Below are positions 1 to 8,676 of a stretch of DNA of 64,000 nt, in pieces (within the stretch, counting starts at the first letter, position 1; each line of letters begins with the position of its first letter). The notes below the pieces were generated by a model. That model was not told where the DNA came from and did no database searches. It was given only the letters and a program-made list of their open reading frames with translations. The translations under genes and the position numbers were made by a program. The stretch spans positions 124,001 through 188,000 of the forward strand of contig CAWCVN010000007.1 of assembly GCA_963799045.1 (NCBI GenBank), read 5' to 3'. The stretch comes from DASRSS01 sp963799045 (GTDB lineage: Bacteria; Actinomycetota; Actinomycetes; Mycobacteriales; Jatrophihabitantaceae).

Positions 1-256
1 CGACGCCGTGCTGGCCGTCGGCCGGGCGGCTGTCGACGGGGCGTGGGTCGGGGTGTCAGCCGTCGAGGTCGACGAGAACCACCGGCGGGCGGGGCTGGCA
101 CGGGCCGTCGTCGCGGCGCTGCTCGAGTGGGGACGCGAGCACGGCGCGCAGCGGAGCTACGTCCAGGTCGGCGCGGACAACGAGCCCGCGCTGGACCTCT
201 ACGCACGACTCGGCTACTGGCACCATCACAGCTACCACTACCGGCAGCAGCCCTGA
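1..256 (+). CDS. GNAT family N-acetyltransferase, C-terminal part
   Basis: The reading frame is already open at the window edge, so only the last 85 or so codons are present. The visible part holds the GNAT acetyl-CoA-binding core: a VDENHRRAGLARAVV motif (the R/Q-x-x-G-x-A type loop), then an alpha helix, then the ending EPALDLYARLGYWHHHSYHY that is typical of the last beta strands. The acceptor substrate cannot be told. It faces the membrane-protein gene downstream tail to tail with a 10-base gap. The family call is firm; the function is open. Confidence 0.75.
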   Translation, partial: DAVLAVGRAAVDGAWVGVSAVEVDENHRRAGLARAVVAALLEWGREHGAQRSYVQVGADNEPALDLYARLGYWHHHSYHYRQQP

Positions 257-266
257 ACTGATGTCG

Positions 267-692
267 TCAACCACGCCGCGTCGTCGCCGACAGCGGCCTT
301 CGCGCCGGCGGCGGCGGTGCACCGGTGACGACGCTGACGACCCCGGCGATGCTGCCGAACACGAGCGTGGCGTAGAAGACCCACTGCTCACCGTCGCCGC
401 CCGGGATCAGCACGTCGCCCTCCGGGCGGCCGGCCAACGCCAGCAGCACGAGCGGGATCAGCCAGGCCGCGAACGGCCCGGCCAGCGCGGACGTGCGGTT
501 GGCGAAAACGCGGCCCATCCGGGGGAACACCACGTTGCCCACCACGGCGAACAACACCGACACCGGCGCCATCGCCGTGCCGGCGCGCAGCGGCACCAGC
601 AGCAGTTCCAGCACCGCCGAGAGCGCGGCCGACAGGCATACGAGCAACAGCCCCGCCGTCGAGGCCAGCGCCGAGTGCCGCGGCTCGCTCAC
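267..692 (-). CDS. Small membrane protein, DUF6113/Rv1171-like
   Basis: This 141-residue protein has a short cytoplasmic start followed by about four hydrophobic segments (roughly residues 10-30, 38-58, 68-88 and 104-124) and an Arg/Pro-rich tail. I see no catalytic motif. The GTG start overlaps the mshB stop codon by four bases (GTGA), so the two are translationally coupled. The same mshB plus small-membrane-protein pairing is Rv1170-Rv1171 in M. tuberculosis, as I recall, which supports the family call. Function is unknown. Confidence 0.7.
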   Translation of the reverse strand: MSEPRHSALASTAGLLLVCLSAALSAVLELLLVPLRAGTAMAPVSVLFAVVGNVVFPRMGRVFANRTSALAGPFAAWLIPLVLLALAGRPEGDVLIPGGDGEQWVFYATLVFGSIAGVVSVVTGAPPPPARRPLSATTRRG

Positions 693-1597
693 CGGAGGTC
701 CACTCCGGCGAACAGGTCGGTCTCGCGGCCGTCGCCGTCCCGCTCACCTGCGGTCTCGCCGTGGACCAGGCGGAAGTACTCGATGCCGAGCATCGGCTGG
801 CCGATGTTGTTCGACAGCGCGAAGAACGGGCCGTCCACGGCGATCTGGGTGGCGTGCGCCCGCATGGCGTCGGCCTTCGCGGCGCCGTACGCCTTGGCGT
901 CGATCGCGGTCGTGACCTCGGCGTCGTCGTTGCCGAACGGCAGGTCCTCCGCGCTGTCGACGCCGAAGAACGTCTCGTGGCCGGAGTCCTTCAGCGCGTC
1001 GATGCCGCGCTGAAGGACCGAGCGCGGCATCGCCGTCCAATAGATCTTGTGCACCGCCCACGGCTCGCCGGGTCCGCCGGCCCGGGCTGCTTCGCCCGCG
1101 GCGGCCATCGCGACCCGGTGGGCCATGATGTGGTCCGGGTGACCGTAGCCGCCGTTCTCGTCATAGGTCACCAGCACCTGCGGGCGCACCTCGCGAATGA
1201 CGGCGGCAGCCTGACGGACCGCCTCGGCGAAGGCCTCGGCGTCGCGATCACAGCGCCAGAACGCCCGCGGGTCGTCGTTGGCGGGCGTGCCCATCATCCC
1301 GCTGTCGCGCCAGCGGCCCGGCCCGCCGAGGAAGCGGTGGTCGCGCACACCGAGGCAGCGCATCGCCGCGGCGAGCTCGCCGATCCGGTAGCCGCCGAGC
1401 TGGTCACCCCGCTCGGCCGCGAGCCCCTCCAGCTCCGGCACCAGCACCTCACCATGCTCGCCGAGCGTGCAGGTCAGCAGCGTGACCTGAACGCCCTCGG
1501 CCGCGTACCGAGCCATCGTCGCGCCGGAGCCGATCGTCTCGTCGTCCGGGTGCGCGTGCACCAGCAGCATGCGGCGATCGGCCCGTTCGGTGCTCAC
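689..1597 (-). CDS. mshB: N-acetyl-1-D-myo-inositol-2-amino-2-deoxy-alpha-D-glucopyranoside deacetylase (mycothiol synthesis)
   Basis: MshB removes the acetyl group from GlcNAc-inositol in the second committed part of mycothiol synthesis, in the cytoplasm. The 302-residue product has the LmbE/PIG-L zinc site: AHPDDE at residues 15-20 and GHPDH at 152-156. The central TPANDDP and the FALSNNIGQP near the C terminus are MshB-like rather than Mca-like. I chose the GTG at 1597 because it places the zinc motif at the usual distance from the N terminus. It lies 22 bases after the peptide-transporter ATPase gene on the same strand, so it is probably read from that operon. Mca is the main alternative but normally lacks this neighbour. 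Confidence 0.93.
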   Translation of the reverse strand: MSTERADRRMLLVHAHPDDETIGSGATMARYAAEGVQVTLLTCTLGEHGEVLVPELEGLAAERGDQLGGYRIGELAAAMRCLGVRDHRFLGGPGRWRDSGMMGTPANDDPRAFWRCDRDAEAFAEAVRQAAAVIREVRPQVLVTYDENGGYGHPDHIMAHRVAMAAAGEAARAGGPGEPWAVHKIYWTAMPRSVLQRGIDALKDSGHETFFGVDSAEDLPFGNDDAEVTTAIDAKAYGAAKADAMRAHATQIAVDGPFFALSNNIGQPMLGIEYFRLVHGETAGERDGDGRETDLFAGVDLR

Positions 1598-1619
1598 GCG
1601 CGCGACGTTACAGGCCCGC

Positions 1620-2669
1620 CTAGAGCACGCGCTCGACCGCGGCGAAGTGGCATGCCGTCGGGTGCCCGATGTCGCGGTTCTCCGGCAGCGGTTCGGTCTC
1701 GATGCACAGCTCCTGCTGCTGCTCGCTGAGCTGGTTGGCGAACTTCGGGCAGCGGGTGCGGAACCGGCACCCCGACGGCGGGTTGGCGGGGCTGGGCAGG
1801 TCACCTTGCAGCAAGATCCGCTCGCGGGTGCGTTCACGCGTCGGGTCCGGCAGGGGGATCGCCGACAGCAGTGCTTGCGTGTACGGGTGCGCCGGCCGCT
1901 GGAACAGCTCGGTCGTCGGCGCAACCTCCACGATCTTGCCGAGGTACATCACCGCGATCCGGTCCGAGATGTGCCGGACGACGGACAGGTCGTGGGCGAT
2001 GAACACGTAGGACAGGCCCAGCTCGCTGCGCAGGTCGTCGAGCAAGTTGACCACACCCGCCTGGATCGAGACGTCCAGGGCCGACACCGGCTCGTCGAGG
2101 ATGAGCATCTTCGGCTCGAGCGCCAGGGCCCGGGCGATCCCGATGCGCTGCCGCTGCCCGCCGGAGAACTCGTGCGGGTACCGCGTGGCGTGCTCGGGGT
2201 TCAGCCCGACCAGCCGCAGCAGCTCCCGGACCCGCCGGCGCAGGGCGTCGCCGCTGACGATGTCGTGGATGACCAACGGCTCGGCGACAATCTTCTGCAC
2301 CTGCATCCGCGGATCCAGTGACGCGTAAGGGTCCTGGAACACCAACTGGATGTGCCTGCGCAGCGGGCGCATCTTCCCGCGGGACAGCCCCACCAGCTCG
2401 CGCCCTTCGAACACGACGCTACCCGCCGTTGCCGGCTGCAGGTTCATCACCGCGCGGCCGGTCGTCGACTTCCCGCAACCGGACTCGCCGACCAGGCCCA
2501 GGGCCTCGCTCGGATAGACCTCGAACGAGATGCCGTCGACCGCCCTCACGGCGCCGACCTGCCGCTTGAGCAGCCGGCTACGGATCGGGAAGTGCTTCTC
2601 CAGTCCGGTGACTCTCAGCACCGGCTCGCCGGCGGGGGCCGGTGCCTTGTCCACGCTCACGGTGCTCAC
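1620..2669 (-). CDS. Peptide ABC transporter ATP-binding protein (DppF/OppF type)
   Basis: This cytoplasmic ATPase subunit powers peptide import with its DppD-type partner. Walker A is GESGCGKST (61-69), the signature is FSGGQRQR, Walker B is MLILDEPVSALD, and the H-loop is FIAHDLSVV. The C-terminal oligopeptide domain has the cysteine-bearing SGCRFRTRCPKF segment and a late CHF. The GTG at 2669 overlaps the stop of the partner gene as GTGA. An in-frame upstream extension exists but lies inside the neighbour and is Arg-rich, so it was rejected. 349 residues is normal for the family. Substrate specificity (dipeptide or oligopeptide) cannot be read from sequence. Confidence 0.9.
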   Translation of the reverse strand: MSTVSVDKAPAPAGEPVLRVTGLEKHFPIRSRLLKRQVGAVRAVDGISFEVYPSEALGLVGESGCGKSTTGRAVMNLQPATAGSVVFEGRELVGLSRGKMRPLRRHIQLVFQDPYASLDPRMQVQKIVAEPLVIHDIVSGDALRRRVRELLRLVGLNPEHATRYPHEFSGGQRQRIGIARALALEPKMLILDEPVSALDVSIQAGVVNLLDDLRSELGLSYVFIAHDLSVVRHISDRIAVMYLGKIVEVAPTTELFQRPAHPYTQALLSAIPLPDPTRERTRERILLQGDLPSPANPPSGCRFRTRCPKFANQLSEQQQELCIETEPLPENRDIGHPTACHFAAVERVL

Positions 2670-3853
2670 GGCTGTGTTCCATCCTGTTGGTCGTCGTCGC
2701 TCGCGCGAGCCGTGCCGGCCGGCTCCGCGCCCGGGGCCGGCAGGTTCGCGGGCAGGACGTCGTCGCTGCTCAGCCGCTCGAACACCTCGCCCGCCTCGTA
2801 GCGGTCGCGACCGACCAGCTCGGCCGAGCGGATGCAGGCCGCCTGGTGCGGCGCCTGACCGTCCACGGCCACCAGCGGCGGCTCGGACCGGGTGCATTCG
2901 TCGATCACCATCGGGCAGCGCGGGTTGAACGGACAACCGGGCGGCAGGTTCTGCAGCGACGGCGGCGCGCCGACGATCGGCGTCAGCCGCAGCTTCTCGT
3001 CGGTGTCCATGCGTGGCAGGGAGTTCAGCAACCCGACCGTGTACGGCATCCGGGGCCGGTAGAAGACGTCGTCGACGCCGCCTATCTCGACCGTCCTCCC
3101 GGCGTACATCACCAGTACCCGGTCGGCCATTCCCGCGATCACACCGAGGTCGTGCGTGATCAGCACCAGGGCCGCGCCGGTCTCCTTCTGCGCAGCCTTG
3201 ATGGCCTCGAGCACGGTCGCCTGCACCGTGACGTCGAGGGCGGTCGTCGGCTCGTCGGCGATGATCACGTCGGGGTTGTTGGCCATCGCGATCGCGATGA
3301 CGACCCGCTGGCGCATCCCGCCGGAGAACTGGTGCGGGTAGTCGTCAACGCGTTCGCCGGCGTTCGGGATCCCGACGATCTCGAGCAGTTCGACGCTGCG
3401 TTCGCGCAGCTGTGCCCGGGACATCTTCGGGTTGTGCACCTTGAGCGTCTCGATGATCTGCGCACCGATCTTGTAGACCGGGTCGAGCGAGGTCATCGGG
3501 TCCTGGAAGATCATCGCGACACGCTTGCCGCGGATCGCGGACATGGCCTTGTCCTTGGCACCCAGCAGCTCCTGCCCCCGGAACTTCACCGAGCCGGTGA
3601 TGTGTGCCGTCTTCGGGAGCAGGCCCATCACCGCGAGCGAGGTGACGGACTTGCCCGAGCCGGACTCACCGACGATGCCGAGCGTCTCGTGCCGGCGCAC
3701 CTCGTAGCTCACCCCGCGAACGGCATGCACCCCGTGCGCACCGCCGAAGGTGACGGTCAGATCGTCGACTGCGAGCAGCACGTCGTCGGACGGCGGGGCG
3801 GGGCTGGCGTCGATCTCGATGGCCGGCTGCCCGTCCTGGTTCGGGTCGCTCAT
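2666..3853 (-). CDS. Peptide ABC transporter ATP-binding protein (DppD/OppD type)
   Basis: This is the second ATPase of the peptide importer. Walker A is GESGSGKS (62-69), the signature FSGGMRQRVVIA, Walker B VIIADEPTTALD, and the switch LITHDLGVIAG. The C-terminal oligo_HPY region has PPGCPFNPRCPM followed by DECT and AACI cysteines. The C-terminal tail after the domain is longer than usual (about 60 residues, acidic and low in complexity). The ATG at 3853 shares one base with the preceding permease stop (TGATG). A TTG one codon earlier is possible. Confidence 0.92.
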   Translation of the reverse strand: MSDPNQDGQPAIEIDASPAPPSDDVLLAVDDLTVTFGGAHGVHAVRGVSYEVRRHETLGIVGESGSGKSVTSLAVMGLLPKTAHITGSVKFRGQELLGAKDKAMSAIRGKRVAMIFQDPMTSLDPVYKIGAQIIETLKVHNPKMSRAQLRERSVELLEIVGIPNAGERVDDYPHQFSGGMRQRVVIAIAMANNPDVIIADEPTTALDVTVQATVLEAIKAAQKETGAALVLITHDLGVIAGMADRVLVMYAGRTVEIGGVDDVFYRPRMPYTVGLLNSLPRMDTDEKLRLTPIVGAPPSLQNLPPGCPFNPRCPMVIDECTRSEPPLVAVDGQAPHQAACIRSAELVGRDRYEAGEVFERLSSDDVLPANLPAPGAEPAGTARASDDDQQDGTQP

Positions 3854-4800
3854 CAATCACGCACCCGGTTGTGCCGCGGATCGAACGCGTTGCGGATTCC
3901 CTCGCCGATGAGGTTGACCGAAAGCACGAGCAGCAGGATCAGGATGCCGGGGTAGTAGAACAGCCACGGCCGCGTCTCGGCGGCATTCACACCGTTGGAG
4001 ATGAGCAGGCCCAGCGAGGTGTCCGGCGGGTGCACGCCGTAACCGAGATACGTCAGTGATGTCTCCGCAACGATCGACACGGCCGCGAACAGCGTGGCGA
4101 ACACGAGGATCGTGCTCAGCGCGTTCGGGATCAGGTGCCGGAAGATAATGCGGAAGTTGCTCGCACCCATCGCGTGCGCGGCCTCGACGAACTCCCGCTC
4201 CTTGAGCGCGAGGAACTGCGCGCGGACCAGGCGGGCGAGACCCATCCAGCCGAACAGCCCGAGCAACACAGCCAGGCCGACCGCGTTGAGCCCCTTGTAG
4301 TTGCTGGCCACGATGATCAGGATCACCAGGATCGGCACGCACAGCATGACATCGACGAATCGCATCAGCGTGTTGTCGACGAGCGGACCGAAGTAGCCCG
4401 AGCAGGCCCCGATCGTGATTCCGATGACCAGCGCGATGGACGTCGCGACCAGCACGATGATCACGTCGCGCTGCGTTCCGCGCATCATCTGCGCGAGCAG
4501 GTCGAAGCCCGTCCCGTCGGTACCCAACGGGTGCCCGAGGTGGCCGGGGTGTACCGACAACGCCAGGTAGTTACCCTGCGCGTTCTTGCGTGGATCGATC
4601 GCGTTGTACTGCCACCGGTAGAAGTACGGCGCGATGAAGGCCGTCAGCACCACCAGCACGAAGAACACGAGCGCGGTCATCGCGACCGGGCTGTGCAGGA
4701 AGCGGCGCAGGGCCTGTCTGCCCTGCGACTCGGAGGCGCCGGCGAAGCCCGAGTCCTTCGGACCTGCCTGCGACGGAGTGACCATCGTCGATTCGCTCAT
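3853..4800 (-). CDS. Peptide ABC transporter permease (DppC/OppC type)
   Basis: This is an inner-membrane permease of the BPD_transp_1 family. The N-terminal segment at about residues 42-64 is the extra helix of the DppC/OppC N domain. Five further hydrophobic segments follow, with the EAA loop as EFVEAAHAMGASNFRIIFRH, which docks to the ATPases. The protein ends in FDPRHNRVRD, as DppC proteins usually do. I chose the ATG at 4800 over the upstream in-frame GTG at 4809 because a GAGGGGGTGG ribosome site sits just before it. It is 13 bases from the DppB-type gene. Confidence 0.93.
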   Translation of the reverse strand: MSESTMVTPSQAGPKDSGFAGASESQGRQALRRFLHSPVAMTALVFFVLVVLTAFIAPYFYRWQYNAIDPRKNAQGNYLALSVHPGHLGHPLGTDGTGFDLLAQMMRGTQRDVIIVLVATSIALVIGITIGACSGYFGPLVDNTLMRFVDVMLCVPILVILIIVASNYKGLNAVGLAVLLGLFGWMGLARLVRAQFLALKEREFVEAAHAMGASNFRIIFRHLIPNALSTILVFATLFAAVSIVAETSLTYLGYGVHPPDTSLGLLISNGVNAAETRPWLFYYPGILILLLVLSVNLIGEGIRNAFDPRHNRVRD

Positions 4801-4813
4801 CGGGTCCACCCCC

Positions 4814-5824
4814 TCACGACAGCCGGATCCGCGGATCGAGAACTGCGTAGAACAAGTCGGCGAGCAGGTTGAAGACGACCACGAAGACCGCCGAGACCAT
4901 GACCCACCCGGCCACGGCGTAGGTGTCCTCGTTGCTGATCGCCGTGTTCAGGTACTCGCCCATACCGTGCCAGTCGTAGACCTGTTCGGTGATGATCGCT
5001 CCGCCGAACAGGGCACCGATGTCGATCGCCATGACGGTCACCAGCGGGATCAGGGCGTTGCGCAGCCCGTGCCGGCGGATCACGGTGCGGTTGCGCACGC
5101 CTTTCGCGCGAGCCAGGCGCATGTAGTCGGTGTCGAGCACGTCGACGACCGACGCCCGTTGGTACCGGATCCATCCCGAGGCCGTGAGCAGTCCCAGCGA
5201 GATGACGGGCAAGATCATGTGCTGTAGCTGATCGGAGGTTATCTGGAAGAACGAACTCGGTGGCGGCGCACCGAAGGACTGGGTTCCGGCGACGTAGAAG
5301 ATCCGGGAACCGGCCGACTTGTTGATGTCGATCGCGAACTCTTTGAGGACCGCGGCGAACCAGAACGTCGGCAGGGCGAGCAGCACGAAGGTAAAGATGG
5401 TCGCGACGACATCGAACGGCTTGTCCTTGCGGACTCCGGAGATGACGCCGAGCACCACGGCGAGGATCACGGCCAGGATGATTGCGCCGACGATCATCCT
5501 GGTGGTGACCTCCAGGCGCTGCCCCAACGCCTGGGAGACCGACGCGTTGTGCACGTCGGTACCGAAGTTGAGCTTGATGAACGGAAAGCTGCCGTCGAAG
5601 CCGACCATGTGCCGCAGCCAGTTCCAGTACCGCACCAGGACGGGCTGGTCCAGGTGCGCCTGATGGGCGGCCAGTTGCAGCGACTCGGGAGTCGGCGGGG
5701 GGTTGCGCGCCCGCAGCGGTTTGAGGGGGTCGTAAGAGGCCGCCGCGAATATGAACACGAGGAACGACGCGATCAGCAGCACGAAGAAGCTGCTGACGAG
5801 CCGGCGGACGGTGTAGATGAGCAC
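4814..5824 (-). CDS. Peptide ABC transporter permease (DppB/OppB type)
   Basis: This 336-residue permease starts MLIYTVRRLVSSFFVLLIAS, the classic DppB opening helix, and has about six membrane segments. The EAA loop reads DYMRLARAKGVRNRTVIRRH. It ends in FYAVLDPRIRLS, another family hallmark. The large loop after the first helix is longer than in E. coli DppB. Translation starts at GTG 5824. It follows the binding-protein gene after a 170-base gap that contains a strong stem-loop, so it may be expressed at a lower level than the binding protein. Confidence 0.93.
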   Translation of the reverse strand: MLIYTVRRLVSSFFVLLIASFLVFIFAAASYDPLKPLRARNPPPTPESLQLAAHQAHLDQPVLVRYWNWLRHMVGFDGSFPFIKLNFGTDVHNASVSQALGQRLEVTTRMIVGAIILAVILAVVLGVISGVRKDKPFDVVATIFTFVLLALPTFWFAAVLKEFAIDINKSAGSRIFYVAGTQSFGAPPPSSFFQITSDQLQHMILPVISLGLLTASGWIRYQRASVVDVLDTDYMRLARAKGVRNRTVIRRHGLRNALIPLVTVMAIDIGALFGGAIITEQVYDWHGMGEYLNTAISNEDTYAVAGWVMVSAVFVVVFNLLADLFYAVLDPRIRLS

Positions 5825-5939
5825 GAATGACCTCGGTCGGTGGATGCGACGCGACCATTGTGGGGCCGCGTTCCTGAGAGCACCATCCCGGGGTCGCCCG
5901 CGCGCGGGATCGCCACGCGCAACCGACCCGGCACGTGCG

Positions 5940-5973
5940 GTGCCGGGCCCCGGTGTTACCCGGGACCCGGCAC
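5940..5973 (-). terminator. Stem-loop between binding-protein and permease genes
   Basis: GTGCCGGGCCCCGGTG pairs with CCCGGGACCCGGCAC around a three to five base loop. It lies just after the binding-protein stop and about 115 bases before the first permease. There is no run of T residues, so it is more likely a partial terminator or an mRNA-stabilising hairpin than a full stop. Such hairpins usually raise binding protein over permease levels. Confidence 0.45.
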
Positions 5974-5994
5974 CGTGTGCTCAGGCTGTGGAGA

Positions 5995-7737
5995 CTAGCT
6001 CTTGGTGAACGTGTCGGAGTTCCACAGCGGTCCGGCCTCCGTGGCGTTGTCACCGATGCCGTTGAAGTTGGAGTCGAACGCAAGCAGCGTCGGCTTCTGG
6101 TACAGCGGCAAGGTGTACATCTGCTGCCACAGCAGCTTGTCCGCCTCGTTGGCGTACTTGATCTCGTCCTGGGTGTTCGACGCAGACGTCATCTGACTCA
6201 GCACCTGGTCGATCTGTGCGGTGCCACCCTGGGTGTAGTTCTGGCCGACGCCGCCACCCTTGGGGCTGAGGTAGATCGGCGCGTTCTCGGCGATGCTCGG
6301 TCCACCGACCCAGGCGAACAGGGCGATCTGGAACTGCTCGCTGGCCAGCGAGTTAGCGTCCTTCGGCCCACCGAAGATGTTCGGGTCGTCGTACTCGTTG
6401 AGCTTGATGCCGACGGCGCTGACCTGCTGCGCGGCGATCTGGATCGTCTGGCTGCGCAGCGCGTTGTTCTGGGTCGTGATGACCTGGAACTTCAGCGGCT
6501 TGCCGAAGCAGGTGGTCACCGTGCTCGCATTGCCGACCTTGCAGCCGATGCTCTGCAGCAGCTGCTTGGCCTTGGCCAGGTTCTGCTGCGCGTAGTCACC
6601 GGCGTGGTCCTCGTAGCCGGGCTGGTTGGTCATCAGCAGCCGGTTGTTGAGCACCGAGGCCTTGTTGGAGAACGCACCCACGGTCGCGGAGACCAGTGCC
6701 GGCCGGTTGATCGCGTAGGCGATCGCCTCACGGATCTCCTTGTGCGCGAGCAGCGGGTCCTTGACGTTGAAGTCGAAGTGTTCGAACGCGATACCGAAGT
6801 TGACCTCGGTGGTCACCCCCGACAGCTTCTTCAGGTTCGCCACCAGGTCGAGCTGCGGCTGCGGGTAGATCATGTTGACTTCTTGGTTCTGCAGCGCCTT
6901 GACGTTGGCATCGGTGTTCGAGCCGATGTAGGCGTCGACCAGCTTGTCCAGCTTCGGCGCGCTGCCCCAGTACTTCGGGTTCCGCACCAGCGTGAACGTC
7001 TTGTTGCGACGTCGATGTTGCTCTTCTCCAGCAGCCACGGGCCGTTCTGCGCGCCCAGCGGGATGCCGTCGGCAACCGGCCAGCCCTTGGTGATGTAGTC
7101 GCAGTTCGCCTTCGGGCTGCCCTTGTCGAAGATGTGCTTGGACAGCACCGGCAGGCCACCGTTGCCGGCCGCCCACAGGCCCTGCCAGTCGGCGTAGGGC
7201 TTGCCCTTCATGAAGGTGTACTTGACCTCGTGGCTCGTTGACCGCGACCGCGCTTTCGATCTGGTCGACGCCGGTCGTGCTCAGCAGCGCCGCACAGCCG
7301 CCGTTCTTGGGGTCGGACGACTTGGTGTCCTGCCAGGTGAAGACGTAGTCGTCGGCGGTGATCGGCTGGCCGTCTGCCCAGACCGCCTTCGGGTTGATCT
7401 TGATATCGACGACCTGCTGGCCGTTGACCATCGACGAGGTCGCGCTGGTGATCTGGTCGTTGTCGGGGATGTAGGTCAGGTTCGGGGAGACGCGGAACGG
7501 CCCGTCGAGCAGGCGGACCTCGAGGTTGCCGCCCGCCGTCGAGTTCCCGGCCGCGATGAGGGGCATCAGGTTGTCCGGGAACCCCGTCGATTCGCCGAAA
7601 ATCAAGTGTTCCGCCGCTGTTGCTGCCGCCGCTGCCTCCGCTGCCCTTCCGCCGCCGCTGCTCGACGAGCAGCCGGCCACGGCAAGCGCGGCGGTCGCTG
7701 CGCAGGCGAGCGCAGCCTTGCCTATGTGGACTCTCAC
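5995..7737 (-). CDS. Peptide-binding lipoprotein of the ABC importer (SBP_bac_5), with two compensating frameshifts
   Basis: This is the extracytoplasmic ligand-binding subunit, anchored by a lipid. The start GTG at 7737 has an AGGAGGT ribosome site nine bases upstream. The leader VRVHIGKAALACAATAALAV leads to lipobox AVAGC, followed by an SG-rich linker. Family motifs include a YVFTWQDTK region and REAIAYAINRPALV. Between about 7235 and 7005 the product reads as Arg/Gly-rich nonsense, while another frame gives KGKPYADWQGLW and SKHIFDKGSPKANCDYITKG. The gene therefore carries two single-base indels that cancel out. It is the first gene of the importer operon. Confidence 0.88.
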   Translation of the reverse strand: MRVHIGKAALACAATAALAVAGCSSSSGGGRAAEAAAAATAAEHLIFGESTGFPDNLMPLIAAGNSTAGGNLEVRLLDGPFRVSPNLTYIPDNDQITSATSSMVNGQQVVDIKINPKAVWADGQPITADDYVFTWQDTKSSDPKNGGCAALLSTTGVDQIESAVAVNEPRGQVHLHEGQALRRLAGPVGGRQRWPAGAVQAHLRQGQPEGELRLHHQGLAGCRRHPAGRAERPVAAGEEQHRRRNKTFTLVRNPKYWGSAPKLDKLVDAYIGSNTDANVKALQNQEVNMIYPQPQLDLVANLKKLSGVTTEVNFGIAFEHFDFNVKDPLLAHKEIREAIAYAINRPALVSATVGAFSNKASVLNNRLLMTNQPGYEDHAGDYAQQNLAKAKQLLQSIGCKVGNASTVTTCFGKPLKFQVITTQNNALRSQTIQIAAQQVSAVGIKLNEYDDPNIFGGPKDANSLASEQFQIALFAWVGGPSIAENAPIYLSPKGGGVGQNYTQGGTAQIDQVLSQMTSASNTQDEIKYANEADKLLWQQMYTLPLYQKPTLLAFDSNFNGIGDNATEAGPLWNSDTFTKS

Positions 7738-7796
7738 TTGTGAGTGACCTCCTGTGACGTGGTCCGGGGACGATCTGCCCACGGCCAACCAGCAAC

Positions 7797-8676
7797 TCAA
7801 GCCTGTGGCCGCTTGTAAACAAGGTCAGTTGCCGGTGCGGCCGTCGATCGTGACCAAGAGTTAATACTGGTGATACTCGGGACGTGTCGTGTCAAGATCC
7901 CCGCAGCCGGTGCCCTGTCGACCGCGGCAGGAACGGGATATTCCTTGCGTACGGCGCGGACACGGTAGATCGGCGTCATCTCGGCGACCAGCACCGCCTC
8001 CTGCGGCCCTGCCTCGGCAAGGGTCTGACGCCCAGGGGGTCCAGTAGCACCGAGTCCCCCGAGTGAGAGACGGGACCGGCGGCACCGACCCGATTCACGC
8101 CCAGCACGTAGGCCTGGTTCTCGATGGCCCGGGCACGCAGCAGCGCCCGCCAGTGCTCCCGGCGCGCCTGCGGCCAGTTCGCCGGCACGAGGTACAGGTC
8201 GGTCTCCGGTGCACACGCCCAGAACTCGTCGGCGAACCGCAGGTCGTAACACACGAACAGGGTCACACGCAGTTCCCCGATGTCGACGGTGACATGCCGG
8301 TCGCCGGCCGCGGTAGTGCTCGTGCTCCCCGGCGTAGCTGAACGGGTGAATCTTCGCATAACGGTGCACGGAACCGTCCGGCGCCGCGAGCACGGCATTG
8401 TTGCGGTAGCCCCGTCGGCGCCGCGCTGGGCGATCGAGGCGACCAGGTGGGCGCCGTGCTCGCGCAGCCTCCTCCAGCAGGAACTGCTCGCTGGGCCCGC
8501 CCTCGTCCTCGGCGATGCGCTCCGGGCCGCATCGAGAAGCCGGTCGCGAACATCTCGGTCAGCGCGATCAGGCGGGCGCCGGCGGCTGCGGCCTGGGCAA
8601 TCAGGGGCCTGACGTGTGCGCGGGTCGCGCCCGCGTCCTCCCAGACGATGTCGTGCTGGACGGCCGCGACCTTCAC
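7797..8676 (-). CDS. Carbon-nitrogen hydrolase (nitrilase / omega-amidase type), frameshifted
   Basis: The protein must be pieced together from three frames. It opens VKVAAVQHDIVWEDAGATRA, then LIALTEMFATGFS (catalytic Glu), HRYAKIHPFSYAGEHEHY (catalytic Lys), LFVCYDLRFADEFW (catalytic Cys) and ANWPQARREHWRALLRARA. This Glu-Lys-Cys set with the FSYAGEHEHY segment fits YafV/omega-amidase, which deaminates 2-oxoglutaramate or 2-oxosuccinamate. At least three single-base indels break the frame. The GTG start overlaps the aminotransferase stop (GTGA), a pairing known for transaminase plus omega-amidase. The exact C terminus is uncertain: one frame runs to 7797. Confidence 0.75.
7812..7823. promoter_or_regulatory. 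Small palindrome upstream of the peptide-importer operon
   Basis: CTTGT-AA-ACAAG is a perfect inverted repeat about 75 bases upstream of the binding-protein start. It could be a repressor site, but no consensus promoter could be placed around it, and a match this short is weak evidence. It overlaps the predicted end of the nitrilase gene. Confidence 0.22.

Noticed and set aside
56..391. Long Arg/Pro-rich open frame on the minus strand over the GNAT and membrane-protein genes
   Set aside because: It is a shadow of GC-rich codons, with no family motif, and overlaps two better supported genes.
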